Shown: piece by piece, positions 1 to 5,116 of the stretch
Position numbering within the stretch: the first letter of the stretch is position 1
Layout of the letters: the number at the start of each line of letters is the position of its first letter
NCBI GenBank assembly: GCA_947460795.1
Contig: CANHJA010000169.1
Span: 1-5,116 of the forward strand
Direction: 5' to 3'
DNA length: 5,116 bases
From: Bacteroidota bacterium
GTDB lineage: Bacteria > Bacteroidota > Bacteroidia > Chitinophagales > Chitinophagaceae
Translations under genes and position numbers: made by a program
The notes under the pieces: generated by a model
Seen by the model: only the letters and a program-made list of their open reading frames with translations
Database searches by the model: none
What the model was told of the DNA's origin: nothing

Positions 1-2186
1 AATTTAGAAAATGGACTTCAAGTTCATTTATATATTTAAATCAAAGTTCACCTGGTTGGAATCAATCGCATTATCATCAATTTCAAAAAGACAATTATGC
101 AGACATCTATTTAGATTCAGCCGATCGGAAATTTAAATTTGTAGGGACTAATAAAACGCTAGGAGTTCAAAATGCATGCATGAATGGTCCTTCACCGTTT
201 AATTATATTTGGGATCAATATTTTGTGAAAATAGATGGAAGTACCATTTATACTTTTGGTTGTGATCCTTTTCCAGGTTATTCTAGTTTGCAATTTATTG
301 TTATAGATACTCTAACTGGTCAGCCATGGATTAATCAAAGGCCTAATGCCGCATTGCCAATAGGAAGGTTTGGGAGTTTTGATCCTTGTAGAATAGGGGA
401 TCAAAATGCTAATTTAGATCCGTTTTTTGAGTTTAGTTTTGCTACTGCAGTTCAAAATGGGATTACCATTCAAGCAACTGATTGGCGCAAACGGATAATG
501 GATTTCATCGATTCGATACCGAAAGGATTTTATGTGATGATGCAACCAAGATTATGTGTGGGAAGTGGTTGTGGTGGAGGAAATAAAGTGTTTGTAAATA
601 ACTGGATGGCGGATACGACTCTTTATGGTTCTAATGTTTCTTTATATCACAAGTTGAAAAATTTAGGATTTGATAAAATAGATTCGTTGTACAAAAATAG
701 AAGTATGATCATGTGGGTTGAAAAAGAAAAACCTGCAACTGCTGTTCAATACGTTGGTGCTGATAGTACAGTTAAATTATATGCAGATTTTAATTTTAAA
801 TCAACATTGTATTCAGGAAATATCACATCAACTAAAATTGGTCCTTCCAAAGAATGGACTGAGTTTAAACAAATAAAAAACTCGATTGATACTAATCTCG
901 GAGACACTACATATTATCAAATTTATGGCATCAATCTTTTAGGTACAGAAAGCTTATTGGCTACTGTTCAACAGGACACTTCATTGAGTTTCATCAACGC
1001 GCAACAATATCCATATTTGAAAATTGTGATGAAAAACAGCGACAACGTTTTTAAAACAGCAGAACAACTCAATTTTTGGAGAGTGTTGTATCAACCACAG
1101 CCCGAAGCTGCAATCAATCCAAACAGGCATTTTGTTTTCAAAGATTCATTAAGCCAAGGGGAGACTTCCTTAATTTCGGTTGCCATTGAAAACTTAACAT
1201 CGATACCAATGGATAGTATTTTAGTTAAATATTCGATGATTGATGAAAATAACCAGAAAAGTATATTGGGTTATAAACGATATAAGCCATTGCCAATATT
1301 AGATACAATCATTGCAAATTATGAATTGAAAACGAATTTAATTACCGGCTACCATACACTAGAAGTAGATGTTAATCCGAATAACGATCAATTGGAGCAA
1401 TATCATCCTAATAATTTAGGCTTAAAATCTTTTTATGTTTCTGCAGATAAAAAAAATCCACTAATAGATGTAACTTTTGACGGCATCCATATTTTAGACA
1501 GAGATATTGTTTCTGCTAAACCATTTATTAATATTACCTTAAAAGATGAAAATAAATATTTAGCGTTAGACGATACTTCATTGGTTTCCGTTTATCTTAG
1601 AAAGAGTGCATCTAGCAGTTTCGTTGATGAGCTGATACCTTATGACAATAATCGATTGAAATTTATTCCTGCAACTTTAAATTCAACTAAAAATAGCAAT
1701 CAGGCACGAATTGAGTTTCGACCTGAATTTACGAAAGACGATGATTACATGTTAATTCTGAAAAATGTAAAAGATAAATCAGGAAACTCGGCCGGTACAA
1801 ATGACTATAAAGTAGCCTTTTCGGTACAAACAAAATCGACTATTTCATCTTTGTTAAACTACCCAAATCCATTTACTACTTCTACCCAGTTTTTATTTAC
1901 ACTAACTGGTTATCAAATTCCTTCACAGTTAAAAATTCAAATATTAACTCCAACCGGTAAAGTAGTTAGAGAAATTACAAAAGCTGAGTTAGGAAATATT
2001 CATATAGGAAGAAATTTAACTGATTTTAAATGGAATGGTGACGATCAGTTTGGACAACCACTTGCAAATGGAGTTTATTTATATCGATTGGTTAGTAATT
2101 TAAATGGCGAAGAAATCGATCATTATAAAACAGGTGCAGATAAATTTATCGAAAAAGGTTTTGGTAAATTATATATCATGCGATAA
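1..2186 (+). CDS. PorU2-like type IX secretion protein (C25 family), C-terminal part, 5' truncated
   Basis: The frame is open from the first full codon at position 3 to TAA at 2184-2186, giving about 727 residues. The ATG at 180 is internal, because the 59 codons before it read as good protein, including WNQSHYHQF and YLDSADRKFKF. That segment and the next ~180 residues (GYSSLQFIVIDTLTGQPW, GSFDPCR, IPKGFYV, FVNNWMAD, YHKLKNLGF) resemble the ILEI-like region that follows the C25 peptidase domain in PorU2-type proteins. A CARDB/Ig-like stretch follows (about 1128-1460), then another beta-rich segment. Last is a FlgD-like/T9SS C-terminal domain with NYPNPF (1857-1874), FKWNGDDQFGQPLANGVYLYR and a final GKLYIMR. 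The catalytic domain would lie upstream, so activity cannot be judged. PorU is the sortase that cleaves cargo C-terminal domains at the outer membrane; the same role here is inference. An unusual Cys/Gly patch (LCVGSGCGGG, 552-581) sits in the ILEI-like part. Another surface protein with a T9SS-type C-terminal domain is the main alternative. Confidence 0.72.
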   Translation, partial: FRKWTSSSFIYLNQSSPGWNQSHYHQFQKDNYADIYLDSADRKFKFVGTNKTLGVQNACMNGPSPFNYIWDQYFVKIDGSTIYTFGCDPFPGYSSLQFIVIDTLTGQPWINQRPNAALPIGRFGSFDPCRIGDQNANLDPFFEFSFATAVQNGITIQATDWRKRIMDFIDSIPKGFYVMMQPRLCVGSGCGGGNKVFVNNWMADTTLYGSNVSLYHKLKNLGFDKIDSLYKNRSMIMWVEKEKPATAVQYVGADSTVKLYADFNFKSTLYSGNITSTKIGPSKEWTEFKQIKNSIDTNLGDTTYYQIYGINLLGTESLLATVQQDTSLSFINAQQYPYLKIVMKNSDNVFKTAEQLNFWRVLYQPQPEAAINPNRHFVFKDSLSQGETSLISVAIENLTSIPMDSILVKYSMIDENNQKSILGYKRYKPLPILDTIIANYELKTNLITGYHTLEVDVNPNNDQLEQYHPNNLGLKSFYVSADKKNPLIDVTFDGIHILDRDIVSAKPFINITLKDENKYLALDDTSLVSVYLRKSASSSFVDELIPYDNNRLKFIPATLNSTKNSNQARIEFRPEFTKDDDYMLILKNVKDKSGNSAGTNDYKVAFSVQTKSTISSLLNYPNPFTTSTQFLFTLTGYQIPSQLKIQILTPTGKVVREITKAELGNIHIGRNLTDFKWNGDDQFGQPLANGVYLYRLVSNLNGEEIDHYKTGADKFIEKGFGKLYIMR

Positions 2187-2204
2187 AAAATAACAATAAA
2201 ATTT

Positions 2205-2236
2205 AAAAATGACTGCATGCTATTGCGGTCATTTTT
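2205..2236. terminator. Bidirectional intrinsic terminator between convergent genes
   Basis: The arm 2205-2216 (AAAAATGACTGC) pairs with 2225-2236 (GCGGTCATTTTT) over 12 positions, with one U-G wobble on the + strand. The loop is the 8 bases 2217-2224. A-runs on the left and T-runs on the right give a U-tract in both directions. The hairpin lies 18 bases after the stop of the + strand PorU2-like gene. Its right arm contains the stop codon (2229-2231) and the last codons of the minus-strand acyltransferase gene, so one element probably serves both convergent transcripts. Confidence 0.8.
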
Positions 2237-3143
2237 TATTCAATAATTTGAGTAATCGAGCATTTGTTTTTTGTAAATTGGTATACTCAATTTCTGTTGG
2301 ACTGAATTTCTTGAAAAATGCATCAATGCTCGGAATTATGCTGCCTTCAAAATCAAATTGAGATTTCCCCATGTCAAAACTAATTTGAATCGCATGCCAC
2401 ATTAATAAACTCATAGCGCCGCTTCCATAATATTGCGCATCTGTGCCGCCAGCTAAATAATAAGATGTATCCGCGTCAAAGGTTAAAAATAATGCGGCAT
2501 GAATATTTTTTTGATCATCTTCAATAAAGAGCAATTTTCCACAATTATTTTGCTTGCATGTTTCCCATGTTTTTAAAAAGCTTGAAAAAGGAGTGGCTGG
2601 TAATTGATTGTTTTTGTCAAATGTTTTACAATGAAGTTGATAAAATAATTCAATATCATCTTTTTCAAATATAACTAAGTTTTTTGCAGCTTTTTTTATC
2701 TGACGTTGTAAAGGCGATTTGAACTCTTGAAAGCATACTTCTTTATTGCTTAAATGTAAAACGTTTGTTTTTTTCTTGCTTGAAATAAAATTAGGAAATT
2801 GATGTTCATTCAATTTAATGGAGGGATGCAAATCAATATTCAATAATGAAAAATTTGGAAATTGATTTACGATAAGCGTTATCAATTTACATTTTGTTTC
2901 TTCATCAATACTATTCAAATTTTGATTAAATATTAAACCTCCATACGGAGTTAAATGAGTATTTCTTAAAAACTTAAATCCCCATTTTTTTTCAATATAG
3001 AAAGGGAAAAATAACGTTTTGTTTCCTACTTCTGCTTTAATAACTTGCCAGTGAGTGTCAATCATATCAAGCCAAAAAGGTTTGAAAAATAAAGGAACTT
3101 CATTTTTGTTACAATAATTAATATAATCAATTTTTGCTTCCAT
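2229..3143 (-). CDS. GNAT/FemAB-like acyltransferase (Acetyltransf_6-type)
   Basis: This 304-residue protein shows no signal peptide or membrane segment and is probably cytoplasmic. The N-terminal half carries FFPFYIEKKWGFKFLRNTHLTPYGGL (residues 45-70), typical of Bacteroidota proteins with a FemAB-like double GNAT fold. The C-terminal half has SPLQRQIKKAAKN (143-155), a hydrophobic strand with the substrate-side segment AALFLTFDADTSYYLAGGTD (216-235), then GSGAMSLLMWHAIQ (240-253) and FDFEGSIIPSIDAFFKKFS (263-281). The FDFEGS...FFKKF pattern is characteristic of this family. Members transfer acyl or aminoacyl groups to amines; the donor and acceptor here cannot be told from sequence. The ATG at 3143-3141 overlaps the permease stop by one base (TAATG), so translation is probably coupled to the upstream gene. 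The stop codon lies inside the downstream terminator hairpin. Length is normal and there is no sign of damage. Confidence 0.8.
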   Translation of the reverse strand: MEAKIDYINYCNKNEVPLFFKPFWLDMIDTHWQVIKAEVGNKTLFFPFYIEKKWGFKFLRNTHLTPYGGLIFNQNLNSIDEETKCKLITLIVNQFPNFSLLNIDLHPSIKLNEHQFPNFISSKKKTNVLHLSNKEVCFQEFKSPLQRQIKKAAKNLVIFEKDDIELFYQLHCKTFDKNNQLPATPFSSFLKTWETCKQNNCGKLLFIEDDQKNIHAALFLTFDADTSYYLAGGTDAQYYGSGAMSLLMWHAIQISFDMGKSQFDFEGSIIPSIDAFFKKFSPTEIEYTNLQKTNARLLKLLNKK

Positions 3144-4378
3144 TATTTAAAATTAATCGCTTTTGTGGGTGATACATTTCGGATTATCATACTTGGAAAA
3201 ATGAGTATCGAAAAACAAATTATAACCGTTGAAAATAAAATAAATAAGATGTTTTCTAAGTGCAATGCAATTGGAATTTTATTTACAAAATACGTAGCCT
3301 CATCTAATTTTAAAAATCCAAATTTTTGTTGAATTAAACATAATCCCACTCCCAGGGTTGTTCCTAAAAAAAGTCCAATACCAATAATATAAAAACTACT
3401 ATAAAGAAATATCAATTGAATTTTTAAATTACTCATTCCCAACGATTTTAAAATGCCTATCATTGGAGTGCGTTCCAAAATAAGAATTAATAAAGCAGAA
3501 ATCATATTAATTAATGCAATAATCATCATGATTATAATGATTATTTTTTCATTCATTTTCATCATCTCAAGCCAAGAAAATACATTTCCAAATCGCTTCT
3601 CGAGAGAATAAATTTCTAATGGGGATTCTAAATAATTAGTAAATATTTCTTTTTCAACTTGCGGACTGTTTTTTATATCGTCTAAGGTTATTTCATATCC
3701 TTGTATCAAATTATTTGAATCTTTATTTAAATGATTAATAAATCGATAGTCGCATAAAGAAAATGATTTGTCGTACTCTTCTAATCCGGTATTGAAAATA
3801 CCAACAATCGATACTTTTCTTGCCCTAGGAGCATCATTTAATCCAGAAAAAAAATATAATATTATTCGATCGTTTAATTTTAAATTAAAACGAGTTGCCA
3901 TAGTTTTTGAAACTACAATTTCATTTGAAAAACTGTCTTTTCGAAATGTTATGGGTTTCCCTTCTACTAAAAATTGTTCAACTGTTTTAAAGCTTGATGC
4001 ATCATTTAATCCTTTAAGAACAATGCCTTCAATTCCATCATTCGTTTTAAGTATGCAAGATTGAAGGGAATAAGGTTGTACTCCTATCACATGAGCTGTA
4101 TTTTTCACTTGCTTAACTAAATTTGTATCGTGCAGTATTTTTTCTGCATTCATCATATTAGAAGGGTCAGGAGAAAAATTAGTGATATTGAGGTGTCCCC
4201 AGCAGTCATAAAATTTTTGACTAATATGTTCTTGATAACCCCGAGTGATTGCTGATCCAATAATCATTACGGATACACTTAATGCAATGGCTAGTATTGC
4301 TATACGAGAAATAAATAACGAGAATGATTTTTTCTCATAAACAGCTATTTTCTTTGCGATAAGTATAGATAAATTCAT
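3143..4378 (-). CDS. ABC transporter permease, LolC/LolE (FtsX/MacB) family
   Basis: From the ATG at 4378-4376 the protein has 411 residues, the usual length for Lol-type permeases. It shows the standard plan. A cytoplasmic N-terminus (MNLSILIAKK) leads to TM1 (about 25-44, RIAILAIALSVSVMIIGSAI). A large periplasmic domain of about 230 residues follows, with GHLNI at its beginning. Three more TM segments lie at about 279-301, 323-349 and 377-396. The loop ERTPMIGILKSLGMSN (302-317) after TM2 is the conserved FtsX/LolCE motif thought to contact the ATPase. Lol permeases extract lipoproteins from the inner membrane for transport to the outer membrane; the exact substrate here is inferred only from family. 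No ATPase gene is in the window. A TTG at 4390 in the same frame would add four residues, but ATG fits the usual family start (MNLS-) better. TM2 begins with a run of five isoleucines. The stop codon overlaps the start of the acyltransferase gene. Confidence 0.85.
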   Translation of the reverse strand: MNLSILIAKKIAVYEKKSFSLFISRIAILAIALSVSVMIIGSAITRGYQEHISQKFYDCWGHLNITNFSPDPSNMMNAEKILHDTNLVKQVKNTAHVIGVQPYSLQSCILKTNDGIEGIVLKGLNDASSFKTVEQFLVEGKPITFRKDSFSNEIVVSKTMATRFNLKLNDRIILYFFSGLNDAPRARKVSIVGIFNTGLEEYDKSFSLCDYRFINHLNKDSNNLIQGYEITLDDIKNSPQVEKEIFTNYLESPLEIYSLEKRFGNVFSWLEMMKMNEKIIIIIMMIIALINMISALLILILERTPMIGILKSLGMSNLKIQLIFLYSSFYIIGIGLFLGTTLGVGLCLIQQKFGFLKLDEATYFVNKIPIALHLENILFILFSTVIICFSILIFPSMIIRNVSPTKAINFK

Positions 4379-4387
4379 GCTTTCTAT

Positions 4388-4395
4388 CAAAGTAA
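4388..4395 (-). promoter_or_regulatory. Possible Bacteroidota -7 promoter element for the permease gene
   Basis: On the minus strand this reads TTACTTTG, seven of eight positions compatible with the TAnnTTTG consensus of Bacteroidota housekeeping promoters. It lies between the terminator that ends the DUF1573 unit and the permease ATG, where a promoter is expected. No clear TTG-type -33 element is visible at the right spacing, because that region is the T-rich end of the terminator. If real, the transcript would begin only about five bases before the ATG. The match may be chance in AT-rich DNA. Confidence 0.25.
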
Positions 4396-4412
4396 CAAAA
4401 AAATATAGATAT

Positions 4413-4447
4413 AAAAAAAGCTACATTGAAAAAATGTAGCTTTTTTT
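4413..4447 (-). terminator. Strong intrinsic terminator after the DUF1573 gene
   Basis: A perfect 15-bp inverted repeat: AAAAAAAGCTACATT (4413-4427) pairs with AATGTAGCTTTTTTT (4433-4447) around a 5-base loop (4428-4432). Read on the minus strand it begins 20 bases after the DUF1573 stop and ends in a T-run, the classic rho-independent form. It separates the DUF1573 unit from the permease/acyltransferase unit. The symmetrical A- and T-runs mean it could also stop + strand antisense transcription. Confidence 0.9.
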
Positions 4448-4466
4448 AAGAAAATATATAAATTAA

Positions 4467-4892
4467 TTAATGTTTTACAGGAGTACTTTCTACTGGTTGT
4501 CCTGGAGTTACATTTCCTTTAATATAAATTTCATAACGTTCTTTATCACATTTAGCATTTGAAGCGATATAAACTGTTTTGTTAAATCCTCCTTGTCTAC
4601 CTTGTGTGTTGTATTTTACTGAAATTTTACCTGTTTTACCGGGTGCAATTGGCTCTTTTGTCCAATCTGGAGTAGTGCAACCACAAGAAGCTGAACAGCT
4701 TTGAATAATTAAAGGCTCTCTACCAGTATTGGTGAAAACAAAATCATAAGACGCGATAGGGCCTTCTTTTATATTTCCAAAATCATGTGTTTCACTAGCA
4801 AATTTAAAAACAGGTGCATTCGGGTTATTGTTTTGAGCTTTAGCCCCCAAGCATGCGAAAAAAAGAAATGTGATTGCGAATATATTTTTCAT
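4467..4892 (-). CDS. Exported DUF1573 domain protein
   Basis: This 141-residue protein has a clear type I signal peptide (MKNIFAITFLFFACLGAKA, probable cleavage after residue 19, before QNNN), so it is exported to the periplasm or beyond. The mature part is one DUF1573 domain, a short beta-sandwich of the Ig/ASH-like kind. Its landmarks are FASETHDFGNIKEG (31-44), YDFVFTNTGREPLII (49-63), the cysteine signature CSASCGCTTPDW (66-77), PIAPGKTGKISVKYNTQGR (81-99), GGFNKTVYIASNA (101-113) and IKGNV (124-128). A short Pro/Thr-rich tail ends in KH. No enzymatic function is established for DUF1573; binding or structural roles are usually assumed. C14 in the signal peptide does not sit in a good lipobox. 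A paralogue lies 35 bases upstream on the same strand, so the two are probably cotranscribed, and a strong terminator follows. The ATG at 4892 is the only start that keeps the whole signal peptide. Confidence 0.93.
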   Translation of the reverse strand: MKNIFAITFLFFACLGAKAQNNNPNAPVFKFASETHDFGNIKEGPIASYDFVFTNTGREPLIIQSCSASCGCTTPDWTKEPIAPGKTGKISVKYNTQGRQGGFNKTVYIASNAKCDKERYEIYIKGNVTPGQPVESTPVKH

Positions 4893-4895
4893 CCT

Positions 4896-4909
4896 ATAAA
4901 AATTTTTAT
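4896..4909. repeat. AT-only palindrome just upstream of the DUF1573 start
   Basis: ATAAAAATTTTTAT is a perfect 14-base palindrome, ending three bases before the ATG at 4892 in the 35-base gap between the two DUF1573 genes. It could be a protein-binding site or simply an A/T-rich leader, which is common before Bacteroidota start codons. No loop bases are present, so it is not a good RNA hairpin or terminator. Confidence 0.3.
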
Positions 4910-4927
4910 GTTTTATTAAGTAATAAA

Positions 4928-5116
4928 TTAATGTTTCATCATGCTGTTGTTATTTGCAGGAACTGATGACTCAGGAGCTTTTTCAACATTACCGGAAATT
5001 TTAATTATTTTAGAACCAACATTAGAATTCACTGTAATTGTTTTTACAAAACCACCTGGTCGACCTTGTGTATTGTATGTAGCTGAAACTTTACCAGATT
5101 TCCCTGGAGCAATTGG
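4928..5116 (-). CDS. Second DUF1573 domain protein, C-terminal part (5' end outside window)
   Basis: Too short for routine ORF calling but clearly coding. Read on the minus strand from 5116 it gives 62 residues beginning PIAPGKSGKVSATYNTQGR and continuing PGGFVKTITVNSN and IKISGNV, ending NNNSMMKH before the TAA at 4930-4928. It lines up without gaps with residues 81-113 of the neighbouring DUF1573 protein, sharing about 22 of 33 positions. It lacks the four-residue, cysteine-containing insertion seen after SNA in that protein. Both end in a low-complexity tail closing with KH. The N-terminal half, including any signal peptide and the CGC signature, lies beyond the window edge. The two genes are 35 bases apart in the same direction, which points to a tandem duplication in one operon. 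Confidence 0.9.
   Translation of the reverse strand, partial: PIAPGKSGKVSATYNTQGRPGGFVKTITVNSNVGSKIIKISGNVEKAPESSVPANNNSMMKH

Noticed and set aside
180..182. ATG as the start of the PorU2-like gene
   Set aside because: The frame is open to the window edge and the 59 codons before this ATG read as family-like protein (WNQSHYHQF, DSADRKFKF), so the true start is outside the window.
3520..3575. Short ATT/ATC/ATG-rich run that looks like a microsatellite
   Set aside because: It encodes the Ile/Met-rich start of TM2 of the permease (mixed ATA, ATC, ATT and ATG codons) and is not a regular tandem repeat.
3768..4064. 98-codon open frame on the + strand
   Set aside because: It lies wholly antisense within the permease gene, whose protein has clear family motifs. 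Its translation shows no recognisable motif and it is not supported by spacing or a promoter.
4388..4390. TTG as the permease start codon
   Set aside because: It adds only IES between the start and the ATG at 4378, overlaps the promoter-like element, and the N-terminus MNLSILIAKK fits the family start better.
4835..4892. Lipoprotein signal in the complete DUF1573 protein (Cys at residue 14)
   Set aside because: The residues before the cysteine (FFA) do not make a good lipobox, and a type I cleavage site (AKA before Q) lies six residues later.

Overview
The window comes from an AT-rich bacterial genome (very roughly one third G+C by eye), almost certainly a member of the Bacteroidota. The evidence is a PorU2-like type IX secretion protein with a FlgD-like C-terminal domain, two tandem DUF1573 proteins, no convincing Shine-Dalgarno sequences, and poly-A/poly-T flanked hairpin terminators. 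The class or family within the phylum cannot be fixed from this sequence.

Layout. Positions 1-2186 (+ strand) hold the C-terminal ~727 residues of a large secreted protein whose start lies left of the window. It looks like the non-catalytic half of a PorU2-type C25-family protein. It converges on a minus-strand block, and a compact hairpin at about 2205-2236 serves both directions. The block reads right to left. First come two adjacent DUF1573 genes: 5116-4928, truncated at the window edge, and 4892-4467, complete with a signal peptide. They are closed by a strong 15-bp-stem terminator at 4413-4447. Then come a LolC/LolE (FtsX/MacB-type) ABC transporter permease (4378-3143) and a GNAT/FemAB-like acyltransferase (3143-2229). 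These last two overlap by one base (TAATG) and are very probably translated from one mRNA.

How the genes relate. The permease and acyltransferase form a two-gene operon. The permease presumably works with an ATPase encoded elsewhere, as often seen for Lol-type systems in this phylum. The DUF1573 pair is a separate transcription unit of small exported proteins. The PorU2-like protein belongs to the type IX secretion / cell-surface attachment machinery or is closely related to it. There is no direct sign that the three units act in one pathway.

No tRNA, rRNA, CRISPR array, insertion sequence, integrase or phage gene was seen. The window is gene-dense, has no gene-free stretch over 100 bases, and looks mostly like ordinary chromosomal core or near-core content. 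I did not find a convincing undescribed system. The points most worth a second look are the permease/acyltransferase coupling, the tandem DUF1573 duplication and the overlapping convergent terminator.
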